A stretch of DNA of 14,410 nucleotides. It comes from Deltaproteobacteria bacterium UBA6601. GTDB lineage: Bacteria > Myxococcota_A > UBA796 > UBA9615. How positions within the stretch are numbered: the first letter of the stretch is position 1; every line of letters begins with the position of its first letter. Below, one piece after another: positions 6,418 through 12,843 of the stretch. The notes beneath the pieces were generated by a model that had not been told where the DNA came from, ran no database searches, and saw only the letters and a list, made by a program, of their open reading frames with translations. The stretch is from NCBI GenBank assembly GCA_002433485.1, contig DJIF01000042.1, positions 4,877 to 19,286 of the forward strand, read 5' to 3'. The position numbers were made by a program, and so were the translations under genes.

Positions 6418-6437
6418 GATTCGGTAAGGAGCAAGAC

Positions 6438-6836
6438 ATGGGAATGACAGACCCAATCGCAGATCTTCTCAGCAGGATTCGGAACGCGCAGAGCGCGCGA
6501 CACGACATCGTCTCGATGCCGGCATCCAAGCTCAAGAAGGCCTTTCTTGAAATCCTCAAGCATGAGGGTTTCATTGCTGACTTCAGTTTTGAGGACGATG
6601 GTCCCCAGGGCACCCTCAGTGTGATCCTGAAGTACGACAAGGATGTTAAGCCAATCATCCTTGGCCTGAAGCGCATCTCGCGCCCAGGCTGTCGAAGCTA
6701 CGTCAAGGCAGCGGAGATCCCTAAGGTCCTCGGTGGCCTGGGCGTCGCCATCCTTAGTACCAGTCGCGGTGTTATCTCGGATCGTGAGGCGCGACGTCTC
6801 AACGTTGGTGGCGAGGTGATGGCCCACGTCTGGTAG
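6438..6836 (+). CDS. rpsH: 30S ribosomal protein S8
   Basis: S8 (132 residues) binds helix 21 in the central domain of 16S rRNA and is a key early 30S assembly protein; in E. coli it is also the spc operon repressor. The N-terminal MTDPIADLLSRIRNAQ, the SRPGCRSYVKAAEIPKVLGGLGVAILSTSRG stretch and the C-terminal SDREARRLNVGGEVMAHVW are diagnostic. The final block holds the serine-rich rRNA-binding loop. The ATG at 6438 follows AAGGAG with normal spacing; MGM precedes the usual MTDP, so the second ATG at 6444 is a possible alternative start. The gap before the gene carries a candidate stem-loop. rplF follows after 32 bases. Confidence 0.98.
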   Translation: MGMTDPIADLLSRIRNAQSARHDIVSMPASKLKKAFLEILKHEGFIADFSFEDDGPQGTLSVILKYDKDVKPIILGLKRISRPGCRSYVKAAEIPKVLGGLGVAILSTSRGVISDREARRLNVGGEVMAHVW

Positions 6837-6868
6837 GCCAGCAACTCGCAAGCAATCAGGAGCAAGCA

Positions 6869-7408
6869 ATGTCTCGTATCGGACGCCTCCCCGTAAAGAT
6901 TCCTGCCGGTGTAACGGTGGAGCTCAAGGGAGCTGAACTGTCGGTTAAGGGCCCTAAGGGCTTGTTGAGCCGTACCATCCCCGATCATGTCAGCTTCGAT
7001 ATCGGTGCTGACGAGGTCAAGGTCTCGCGCGTTAACGACAGTAAGCCGGCTCGGGCGCGGCATGGTCTGGCGCGCGCCCTGACCCAGAACATGGTTACTG
7101 GGGTATCAGAGGGATTCACTAAGGAACTGGAGTTGTTTGGCGTTGGCTACAAGGCCAAAGTCAGCGGTCGAACCTTGAACATGAGCCTGGGCTTTAGCCA
7201 CCCGATCGAGTTCGAGATTCCCGAGGGGATTGAGGTCTCTGTGGCGCGCACTGAGATCACGGTGAAGGGCATCGATAAGGAACTGGTGGGTCAGACAGCC
7301 GCTCAGATCCGCGGTTTCCGCAAGCCCGATGCCTATAAGGGTAAGGGTGTCCGTTACAAGGGCGAGCACATTCGCCTCAAGGCCGGCAAGGCCGGGGCCG
7401 TGGGCTGA
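6869..7408 (+). CDS. rplF: 50S ribosomal protein L6
   Basis: L6 (179 residues, usual length) has two similar domains and lies near the factor-binding site and the sarcin-ricin loop. The start MSRIGRLPVKIPAGVTVELKG is standard, as are LSVKGPKGLLSRTIP, the central LELFGVGYKAKVSGRTLNMSLGFSHPI, and the C-terminal signature IRGFRKPDAYKGKGVRYKGE near residues 148-167. The ribosome binding site is AGGAG seven bases before the ATG. The gap to rpsH is 32 bases, and rplR begins 12 bases after the stop. No unusual residue is obvious. Confidence 0.98.
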   Translation: MSRIGRLPVKIPAGVTVELKGAELSVKGPKGLLSRTIPDHVSFDIGADEVKVSRVNDSKPARARHGLARALTQNMVTGVSEGFTKELELFGVGYKAKVSGRTLNMSLGFSHPIEFEIPEGIEVSVARTEITVKGIDKELVGQTAAQIRGFRKPDAYKGKGVRYKGEHIRLKAGKAGAVG

Positions 7409-7420
7409 TAGGAGTCGAAG

Positions 7421-7783
7421 ATGAGCAGCAAAACGAATCCCAGAACCCGCTCCAGGCTGCGTCGACAGACGCGGATTCGGAAGAAGATTGTCGGTACCGC
7501 AGCGCGGCCCCGGCTCAGCGTCTTCCGTTCGGCCAAGCACATCTATGCTCAGCTCATTGATGATGACGCCGGGCAGACTCTGGCTGCCGCTTCAAGCTTG
7601 AAGCTAGGCGCCAAGGACGGCACTGGTAACTGCGATGCCGCCACTAAGGTTGGCGCCCTCATTGCAGAGTCTGCGAAGGCTGCGGGATGTGAGCACGTGG
7701 TCTTCGATCGCAACGGTTTTAAGTATCACGGTCGGGTGAAGGCACTCGCGGAGGCCGCCCGAGAGGCCGGCCTGAGCTTCTAG
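7421..7783 (+). CDS. rplR: 50S ribosomal protein L18
   Basis: L18 (120 residues) binds 5S rRNA and, with L5, forms the central protuberance. The basic N-terminus (RTRSRLRRQTRIRKKIVGT, about residues 8-26) is the 5S rRNA-binding tail. It is followed by ARPRLSVFRSAKHIYAQLIDDDAG and the C-terminal FDRNGFKYHGRVKALAEAAREAGLSF, which is close to consensus. The ATG at 7421 follows AGGAG after the rplF stop. rpsE begins 13 bases downstream. Length and order are normal. Confidence 0.98.
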   Translation: MSSKTNPRTRSRLRRQTRIRKKIVGTAARPRLSVFRSAKHIYAQLIDDDAGQTLAAASSLKLGAKDGTGNCDAATKVGALIAESAKAAGCEHVVFDRNGFKYHGRVKALAEAAREAGLSF

Positions 7784-7796
7784 AAGGACGAGACAG

Positions 7797-8300
7797 ATGG
7801 CACGTTTTATGGATGGTGAGGTCGAACTTATTGACCGTGTTGTCGACATCAATCGGGTGTCGAAGGTGGTCAAGGGTGGACGTCGTTTCAACTTCTCGGC
7901 CCTGGTGGTCGTGGGTGATGGCAACGGACGAGTAGGTGTTGGCCTGGGCAAAGCCAAAGAGGTCCCCGAGGCGATTCGTAAGGGTGGCGAGCGCGCGCGG
8001 GCCAATATGTTCGATGTGCCGCTGACTGAGGGCGGCTCCATTCCCCATCCAATCGTAGGTAACTTTGGTGCAGGCGAAGTCCTGCTTCGTCCGGCCAGTG
8101 AAGGTACCGGTGTGATTGCTGGCGGTGCGGTTCGAGCGGTGCTCGAGTGCGCCGGCATGCGCAACATCCTCACCAAGTGCATCGGCACCAACAACCCACA
8201 CAATGTTCTTAAAGCCACCGTTGAGGCGTTGAAGATGCTGCAGGTCCCTGAGGCCTACCTGCGTCGACGTGGAGCGCCCGAAGTTCGAGAGCAGGCTTAA
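7797..8300 (+). CDS. rpsE: 30S ribosomal protein S5
   Basis: S5 (167 residues) helps form the mRNA entry site with S3 and S4 and affects decoding fidelity. The N-terminal double-stranded-RNA-binding-like domain is seen in LIDRVVDINRVSKVVKGGRRF and the glycine-rich GDGNGRVGVGLGKAKEVPEAI (about residues 40-60). The C-terminal domain has ASEGTGVIAGGAVRAVLE and GTNNPHNVLKATVEALK. The hairpin around residues 20-30, where spectinomycin resistance mutations map in E. coli, reads VVKGGRRF, the common sensitive-type sequence. The start ATG follows AAGGAC. The gene lies between rplR and rpmD, the conserved position. Confidence 0.98.
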   Translation: MARFMDGEVELIDRVVDINRVSKVVKGGRRFNFSALVVVGDGNGRVGVGLGKAKEVPEAIRKGGERARANMFDVPLTEGGSIPHPIVGNFGAGEVLLRPASEGTGVIAGGAVRAVLECAGMRNILTKCIGTNNPHNVLKATVEALKMLQVPEAYLRRRGAPEVREQA

Positions 8301-8324
8301 GGCCCTGCCACGGGAGATAGAGCA

Positions 8325-8507
8325 ATGGCAAAACTCCAGGTTAAGCTGAAGCGAAGCGTGATCGGTCGCACCCAGGACCAGAGAGCTACCGTAAAGGGGC
8401 TGGGCCTGCGGCGTACTGGCTCCGTCGTGACCTTAGAGGACACCCCCTCGGTGCGCGGCATGGTCAAGAAGGTCATCCACCTCGTGGAGGTTACTGAGCT
8501 CGCTTGA
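8325..8507 (+). CDS. rpmD: 50S ribosomal protein L30
   Basis: L30 (60 residues) is a small 50S protein bound to 23S rRNA. The sequence LQVKLKRSVIGRTQDQRATVKGLGLRR, then VVTLEDTPSVRGMVKKVIHLVEV, follows the family pattern closely, with the usual length for bacterial L30. The start ATG at 8325 follows a GGGAGATAGAG stretch 24 bases after rpsE. L30 is one of the ribosomal proteins lost in some bacteria, so its presence here is informative but not unusual. After its TGA comes the longest gap of the window, 107 bases, before rplO. Confidence 0.97.
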   Translation: MAKLQVKLKRSVIGRTQDQRATVKGLGLRRTGSVVTLEDTPSVRGMVKKVIHLVEVTELA

Positions 8508-8532
8508 GCGGGCAGACCTCAACAATAAGCAG

Positions 8533-8595
8533 CGGACAGGCAGCGAGTCGCCAGCCCCTTGTCAGGGGAGTCTGTTCGGTAGGTGCCAGAGGCAC
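8533..8595 (+). promoter_or_regulatory. Candidate structured leader upstream of rplO
   Basis: The 107-base gap 8508-8614 is the longest non-coding stretch in the window and holds several inverted repeats. CGGACAG at 8533-8539 can pair with CTGTTCG at 8572-8578 (seven pairs, one G-U). This encloses CCCCT at 8555-8559 paired with AGGGG at 8564-8568 around TGTC. A separate hairpin, GTGCC 8583-8587 with GGCAC 8591-8595, follows before the GGGAG ribosome binding site of rplO. There is no T-run, so it is not a standard terminator. A regulatory or mRNA-processing role is inference; covariation in relatives would be needed to support it. Confidence 0.35.
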
Positions 8596-8614
8596 AAGGC
8601 GGCGGGAGCGAGAC

Positions 8615-9055
8615 ATGGATCTCAACGAACTAAAGCCCATCAAGGGCAGTAAGAAGAATCGCAAGCGCGTTGGGCGCGGCATCGGTTCTGGCAAAGGTAA
8701 GACCTGCGGCCGCGGTCAGAAGGGGCAGAAGTCTCGCTCGGGCGGCGGTATCCCCGCTCGCTTTGAGGGTGGCCAGATGCCGCTGACGCGTCGCCTCCCC
8801 AAGCGCGGTTTTAACAATCGCTGGGCCAAGCACATCGCGATCGTAAATGTTGGTGACCTTGCCAGCTTTGAAAAGGACGCAGTGGTCGACATCCAAGCGC
8901 TTCAGGACAAAGGTTTGGTCAGTAAGGTCGGTGATGGGGTCAAGTTGCTCGCCAACGGTGACCTGGAAGTGGCGCTGACGGTTCGCGTTCACAAGGTCTC
9001 CGGTTCGGCCCGCAGCAAGGTTGAAGCAGCTGGCGGCACGGTCGAGCTGCTCTAA
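8615..9055 (+). CDS. rplO: 50S ribosomal protein L15
   Basis: L15 (146 residues) is a late 50S assembly protein with a long basic, glycine-rich N-terminal arm that threads into 23S rRNA. The start MDLNELKPIKGSKKNRKRVGRG is the family standard, and residues 20-50 hold GIGSGKGKTCGRGQKGQKSR and GGGIPARFEGGQMPL. The C-terminal globular part ends VHKVSGSARSKVEAAGGTVELL, as expected. I chose the ATG at 8615 with GGGAG upstream. The frame is open from a TTG at 8504 that overlaps the rpmD stop, but the 37 extra residues have no L15 character and cover the inverted repeats of the gap. secY starts 56 bases after the stop. Confidence 0.97.
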   Translation: MDLNELKPIKGSKKNRKRVGRGIGSGKGKTCGRGQKGQKSRSGGGIPARFEGGQMPLTRRLPKRGFNNRWAKHIAIVNVGDLASFEKDAVVDIQALQDKGLVSKVGDGVKLLANGDLEVALTVRVHKVSGSARSKVEAAGGTVELL

Positions 9056-9111
9056 CAACCCGTTCAAGAGTTCTCGGGCCCTGGCGCTACGAGAGCGGAG
9101 AGATTCCTGGC

Positions 9112-10443
9112 ATGGCCTCTGGCGTCTGGCAGATTCCGAAGATCCCCGAGTTGCGCAACAAGCTGCTGATCATGGTGGCCTTGTTGGGCGTCTATCGCTT
9201 CGGTGTGTTCATTCCCAATCCAGGGACTAATCGAGCAGCACTGGCGAGCTTCTTCGGTGGCGACAGCGGCACCCTTTTTGATCTCTACAATATGTTTTCG
9301 GGGGGCGCTCTCGAGCAGTTCTCGATCTTCACTCTGGGCATCATGCCCTACATCTCCGCCTCCATCATTATCCAGCTGTTGACGGTGGTGATTCCGGCGC
9401 TGGAGAGGCTCAAGAAAGAGGGTGAAGCCGGTACTCAGAAGATTACTCAGTACACCCGCTACGGCACGATCTTTATCTCTCTTGTGCAGGGCTTTGCCAT
9501 CGCTTATGGCCTGGAGAACATGTCGGCGCCCGGTGATTCGGGCGCGGTGGTGCTGACTCCAGGCTGGAGCTTCCGCCTGATGACGGTTCTGACCCTGACC
9601 ACAGGTACTGCCTTCATCATGTGGCTGGGTGAGCGTATTTCTGAGTGGGGGATTGGCAACGGCATCTCGCTGATCATCATGGCGGGCATCATTGTTCGCT
9701 TCCCGGACGCCATCATCAATACCTTTAGTCAGCTGAAGACTGAGGACCTGAATTTCCTCCAGCTGCTGTTGCTCGGTGTGTTTGCCATCGCGGTTATCGC
9801 ATTCATTGTCTATTGCGAGCGTGGACAGCGGCGGATTCCGGTCCAATACGCCAAGCGTGTGGTCGGCCGAAAGGTCTATGGCGGTCAGAACACCCATCTG
9901 CCACTGAAGATCAATATGGCCGGTGTGATTCCGCCGATCTTCGCTTCGTCGATCATCATGTTCCCGGCGACCATCGGTGCCTTTGCGCGTGATAACGAGT
10001 TCCTCAACAGCATCGTGGCGCTGTTCTCGCCGGGCACGACTACCTATCTGACCAGCTATGCGCTGCTGACCATCTTCTTCTGTTACTTCTATACGTCGGT
10101 GACCTTCAACCCTGCTGATGTCGCTGAGAACATGCAGAAGCATGGTGGCTACATCCCCGGGATTCGGCCGGGTAAGTCCACTGCCGAGTTCATTGAGCGG
10201 GTCCTGACTCGACTGACGCTGGCTGGTTCGCTCTACATCTCTCTGGTCTGTATTTTGCCGGACATCCTCATCAGTCAGGCTCGGGTTACCTTCTACTTCG
10301 GTGGTACCGGTCTGCTCATTGTCGTCGGCGTGGCCCTCGACCTGGTGGCCCAGATTGAGAGTCACCTGCTTACTCGGCACTACGACGGCCTGATGGGTGA
10401 GAGCGGCTCGCAGATACGCTCCCGCAGAAGGACTCTCGGATGA
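9112..10443 (+). CDS. secY: Preprotein translocase subunit SecY
   Basis: SecY (443 residues, same length as in E. coli) is the channel of the Sec translocon in the cytoplasmic membrane, working with SecE, SecG and SecA. About ten hydrophobic segments can be seen, near residues 18-36, 73-95, 117-135, 154-172, 182-197, 215-236, 268-290, 312-334, 368-384 and 396-414. The signature GIMPYISASIIIQLL is at 76-90, and the plug region lies just before it. GERISEWGIGNGIS is at 173-186, and NPADVAENMQKHGGYIPGIRPG is at 333-354; this cytosolic loop includes Arg352, equivalent to the E. coli arginine needed for SecA-driven transport. The start follows GGAGAG. The stop overlaps adk in ATGA. Confidence 0.98.
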   Translation: MASGVWQIPKIPELRNKLLIMVALLGVYRFGVFIPNPGTNRAALASFFGGDSGTLFDLYNMFSGGALEQFSIFTLGIMPYISASIIIQLLTVVIPALERLKKEGEAGTQKITQYTRYGTIFISLVQGFAIAYGLENMSAPGDSGAVVLTPGWSFRLMTVLTLTTGTAFIMWLGERISEWGIGNGISLIIMAGIIVRFPDAIINTFSQLKTEDLNFLQLLLLGVFAIAVIAFIVYCERGQRRIPVQYAKRVVGRKVYGGQNTHLPLKINMAGVIPPIFASSIIMFPATIGAFARDNEFLNSIVALFSPGTTTYLTSYALLTIFFCYFYTSVTFNPADVAENMQKHGGYIPGIRPGKSTAEFIERVLTRLTLAGSLYISLVCILPDILISQARVTFYFGGTGLLIVVGVALDLVAQIESHLLTRHYDGLMGESGSQIRSRRRTLG

Positions 10444-11084
10444 ACCTGATCTTCTTCGGGCCTCCAGGGGCTGGTAAGGGGACTCAGGCGCAGCGCCTGG
10501 TCGTCGACCGAAACATTCCTCAGATCTCTACTGGTGACATCCTGCGTGCCAATCGGCGCGAAGGGACCGAGCTGGGGCTTAAGGCTCAGAGCTTTATGGA
10601 TCAGGGACTGCTGGTTCCCGACGAACTCGTCATTGACATGGTGGGTGCTCGGCTTGAGGAGGCTGACTGCCAAGCAGGCTACATTCTGGACGGCTTCCCG
10701 CGGACGGTCCCGCAGGCAGTCGCTCTCGATGAGCTGCTGGAGAAACGAGGCAGCTCTATCGACAAGGTTGTGGTGCTCGCAGTCCCTGATGGCCTCATTG
10801 TCGAGCGCATTGTCGGTCGTCGCAGCTGTGCTGCCTGTGGGGCCGGATTTCACGTGGAGTTTAAGCCCCCGACTACCGCGGGACGCTGTGATTCCTGTGG
10901 AGCTGAGCTGATTCAGCGGGCTGATGACACCGAAGAGAAAGTGCGGGTTCGCCTCAATGAGTATGCCCACAACACAGCTCCGGTGGCTGCTTACTATCAG
11001 CAGCGAGGAATTGTCCGTGAAATTAACGGCGTAGGCGCCATGCATGACGTCTACGGTCGCCTCACGGAGGCTTTGGAGAATTGA
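10440..11084 (+). CDS. adk: Adenylate kinase, zinc-type lid
   Basis: Adenylate kinase (214 residues) catalyses ATP + AMP = 2 ADP in the cytoplasm. The P-loop GPPGAGKGT is at residues 7-15, the AMP-binding STGDILR at 30-36, and DGFPRT at 84-89 with Arg88. The long lid (about 124-160) carries Cys130-x2-Cys133 and Cys150-x2-Cys153, a four-cysteine zinc site like that of Gram-positive and many other non-enteric enzymes; E. coli lacks it. The catalytic QRADD is at 159-163. The start overlaps the secY stop (ATGA, 10440-10443), and the stop overlaps the proposed TTG start of infA. In many genomes map (methionine aminopeptidase) follows adk; it is absent here. Confidence 0.98.
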   Translation: MNLIFFGPPGAGKGTQAQRLVVDRNIPQISTGDILRANRREGTELGLKAQSFMDQGLLVPDELVIDMVGARLEEADCQAGYILDGFPRTVPQAVALDELLEKRGSSIDKVVVLAVPDGLIVERIVGRRSCAACGAGFHVEFKPPTTAGRCDSCGAELIQRADDTEEKVRVRLNEYAHNTAPVAAYYQQRGIVREINGVGAMHDVYGRLTEALEN

Positions 11085-11296
11085 GTTGCGAGGAGGTTGT
11101 CGGATCAATAGTTGATCTCGGAATGAATCGCATGTATAGCGTGCGGCTCGAAGGTGGCGAATTGGTGTCTGCCCACGTCGGAAGCGACCTGCAGATGCGC
11201 ATCGTCCGACTCCTTAAAGGAGATCGAGTCGCAGTTGAATTGGGTGAGACTGACCCTTCTCGGGGTCGAATTGTGCGTCGTTTAAAGACGCAATAG
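11081..11296 (+). CDS. infA: Translation initiation factor IF-1, divergent
   Basis: IF-1 (71 residues) is an OB-fold protein that binds the 30S A site and supports IF-2 and IF-3 during initiation. Conserved parts include VGSIVDLGMNRMYSVRLEGGELVSAHV, LKGDRVAVEL and DPSRGRIVRR. Compared with E. coli IF-1, the segment SGKMRKNYIR is replaced by GSDLQMRIVR (about residues 34-43), losing several basic residues in the loop region that faces 16S rRNA. The start is inferred as TTG at 11081, overlapping the adk stop in TTGA. No ATG or GTG occurs in frame between the upstream stop at 11045 and this TTG, and a start at the next ATG would lose the first strand. GGAGG and GGAG lie just upstream inside adk. 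Confidence 0.9.
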   Translation: MSCEEVVGSIVDLGMNRMYSVRLEGGELVSAHVGSDLQMRIVRLLKGDRVAVELGETDPSRGRIVRRLKTQ

Positions 11297-11307
11297 GAGC
11301 AGGTCTG

Positions 11308-11421
11308 ATGAAGGTCCAAGCTTCGGTGAAGAAGATTTGTAGTAAGTGCCGTGTCATCAAGCGGCGAGGTGTGCTGCGGGTGATCTGTGAGAACCCCAAG
11401 CACAAGCAGCGCCAAGGTTAA
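11308..11421 (+). CDS. rpmJ: 50S ribosomal protein L36, zinc type
   Basis: L36 (37 residues) is the smallest 50S protein and binds 23S rRNA late in assembly. Its zinc ligands are Cys11, Cys14, Cys27 and His32, the complete C+ set. The sequence MKVQASVKKICSKC, then VIRR-like VIKRRGVLRVICENPKHKQRQG, is a near-consensus L36. The ATG at 11308 follows AGGAG within AATAGGAGCAGG, just after the infA stop. The gene is short and easily missed in automated calling. infA-rpmJ-rpsM-rpsK-rpsD-rpoA-rplQ is the standard order of this part of the locus. Confidence 0.98.
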   Translation: MKVQASVKKICSKCRVIKRRGVLRVICENPKHKQRQG

Positions 11422-11439
11422 GGCGCGGGAGCAGTAGCT

Positions 11440-11808
11440 ATGGCTCGTATTTCTGGCGTAGACATCCCCCGCAACAAGCGGATTGAGGTTGCGCTTACCT
11501 ACATTTATGGGATTGGCCCGGCCATCTCTAAGCTGATCCTCGATGAGGCCAATGTGGCCGGCGATACTCGTGTCCATGAGTTGACGGATGCCGAGGTAGC
11601 TCGGATCCGCCAGGTGATCACGGCTCGCCACACAGTCGAAGGTGATCTCCGCAAGGAGGTTGCTATGAGCATCAAGCGGCTGATGGACCTTAATTCCTAC
11701 CGTGGTCTGCGTCACCGTCGCCATCTACCAGTTCGGGGGCAGCGCACCCATACCAACGCTCGAACCCGCAAGGGACCGCGGCGTACTGCAACTGCGAAGA
11801 AGAGGTAA
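11440..11808 (+). CDS. rpsM: 30S ribosomal protein S13
   Basis: S13 (122 residues) lies in the 30S head, forms intersubunit bridges with 50S and touches the P-site tRNA through its basic tail. The start MARISGVDIPRNKRIEVALTYIYGIG is standard and holds a helix-hairpin-helix-like region. RHTVEGDLRKEV, MDLNSYRGLRHRRHLPVRGQRTHTNARTRKG and the basic end TATAKKR are as expected. The start follows GGGAG 18 bases after rpmJ. rpsK comes six bases after the stop. No anomaly is seen. Confidence 0.98.
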   Translation: MARISGVDIPRNKRIEVALTYIYGIGPAISKLILDEANVAGDTRVHELTDAEVARIRQVITARHTVEGDLRKEVAMSIKRLMDLNSYRGLRHRRHLPVRGQRTHTNARTRKGPRRTATAKKR

Positions 11809-11814
11809 TTGGTT

Positions 11815-12189
11815 ATGGCCAACCGCAAGAAGATCTCAAAGAACGTTCCGGTGGGCATCGCCCATATTCATGCGACGTTCAACAACACCATCGTTTCGAT
11901 CACCGATCCAAACGGCAACGTCCTGTCCTGGTGCTCGGCTGGAGCGCGCGGCTTCAAGGGCTCGCGCAAGAGCACGCCCTTCGCTGCTCAGCTGGTGGCT
12001 GAAGAAGCGGCCCGTAAGGCTAGAGACCACGGTGTACACACTGTATCAGCCATGGTGAAGGGACCTGGCGGTGGGCGCGAGTCTGCGCTACGCGCTTTGG
12101 CCGCTGCAGGCCTTACTGTTTCGATGATCAAGGATGTTACGCCAATCCCTCACAACGGATGCCGCCCGCCTAAGCGGCGTCGAGTCTAG
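11815..12189 (+). CDS. rpsK: 30S ribosomal protein S11
   Basis: S11 (124 residues) is in the 30S platform and contacts the mRNA exit region near the anti-Shine-Dalgarno sequence. The sequence GIAHIHATFNNTIVSITDPNGNVLSW is highly conserved, and AGARGFKGSRKSTPFAAQ and the C-terminal VTPIPHNGCRPPKRRRV are diagnostic. I chose the ATG at 11815 (MANRKKISKNV) after an AGAGG site. A TTG two codons upstream at 11809 is in frame but is an unlikely start. The gene lies tightly between rpsM and rpsD, with a 10-base gap to the latter. Confidence 0.98.
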   Translation: MANRKKISKNVPVGIAHIHATFNNTIVSITDPNGNVLSWCSAGARGFKGSRKSTPFAAQLVAEEAARKARDHGVHTVSAMVKGPGGGRESALRALAAAGLTVSMIKDVTPIPHNGCRPPKRRRV

Positions 12190-12199
12190 GGGCTGAGGG

Positions 12200-12826
12200 A
12201 TGTCACGACACACCGGACCTGTTTGCCGCTCCTGCCGGCGCGAGGGTCTCAAGATCTACCTGAAGTCGGATCGCTGCTTTACCGACAAGTGCTCTTTTGA
12301 GCGCAATCAGAACCCGCCTGGTCAGCATGGCCAGCGACGTATGAGGGTATCTGACTACGGTCAGCAGCTGCGAGAGAAGCAGAAGGTCAAGCGCATTTAC
12401 GGAATCCTTGAGAAGCAATTCCGGCGTTATTATGCCGAGGCCTCTCGCCGCAAGGGCAACACCGGCGAGACTCTGTTGACCTTGCTTGAGAGCCGTCTGG
12501 ACAGCACCGTCTTTCGCCTTGGCTTCGCTGGCACCCGCTCTGAGGCACGCCAGCTGATCAGCCATGGTCACATTCAAATCAACGGCCGCCGAGTTGACAT
12601 CGCTTCTTATCAGGTGCGGGTTGGCGACGTGATATCTGTGCGTAAAAGGAGCCGCAAGATCCAGCGAGTCGTTGACTCCCTGGATAAGGCGGTTAACCGA
12701 CCGCAGATGAGCTGGATGAACCTCGATAAGGACAATTTTAGTGGCACCATTGGTGGTGCTCCGATCCGAACAGAACTGACCCTTCCGATTCAAGAGAATC
12801 TGATCGTCGAGCTCTGCTCGCGCTAG
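12200..12826 (+). CDS. rpsD: 30S ribosomal protein S4, zinc type
   Basis: S4 (208 residues) nucleates 30S assembly by binding the 5' domain of 16S rRNA; in E. coli it also represses the alpha operon through an mRNA pseudoknot. The N-terminus has Cys9, Cys12, Cys26 and Cys31, a zinc site as in Thermus S4 and absent from E. coli S4. The rRNA-binding and S4-like (alpha-L) domain covers about residues 93-160, with LESRLDSTVFRLGFAGTRSEARQLISHGHIQINGRRVDI. The C-terminus PIQENLIVELCSR is typical. The ATG at 12200 is preceded by GGGGCTGAGGG. The gene is followed by rpoA after 17 bases. Confidence 0.98.
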   Translation: MSRHTGPVCRSCRREGLKIYLKSDRCFTDKCSFERNQNPPGQHGQRRMRVSDYGQQLREKQKVKRIYGILEKQFRRYYAEASRRKGNTGETLLTLLESRLDSTVFRLGFAGTRSEARQLISHGHIQINGRRVDIASYQVRVGDVISVRKRSRKIQRVVDSLDKAVNRPQMSWMNLDKDNFSGTIGGAPIRTELTLPIQENLIVELCSR

Positions 12827-12843
12827 CACAGAGGAAAACAACG

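Noticed and set aside
8504..8614. An upstream TTG start that would add 37 residues to L15.
   Set aside because: The extra residues are not like L15, whereas the ATG at 8615 gives the exact family start after a good ribosome binding site.
9056..9111. TCTCG 9072-9076 with CGAGA 9090-9094 in the rplO-secY gap as a hairpin.
   Set aside because: It has five pairs around a 13-base loop and no supporting context. Apart from this and the GGAGAG ribosome binding site I see nothing in the gap.
9064..10380. A 438-codon open frame on the minus strand opposite secY.
   Set aside because: secY is certain on the plus strand. The antisense product is rich in Asp, His, Gln and Arg with no recognisable domain, and is a codon-bias shadow of a membrane protein.
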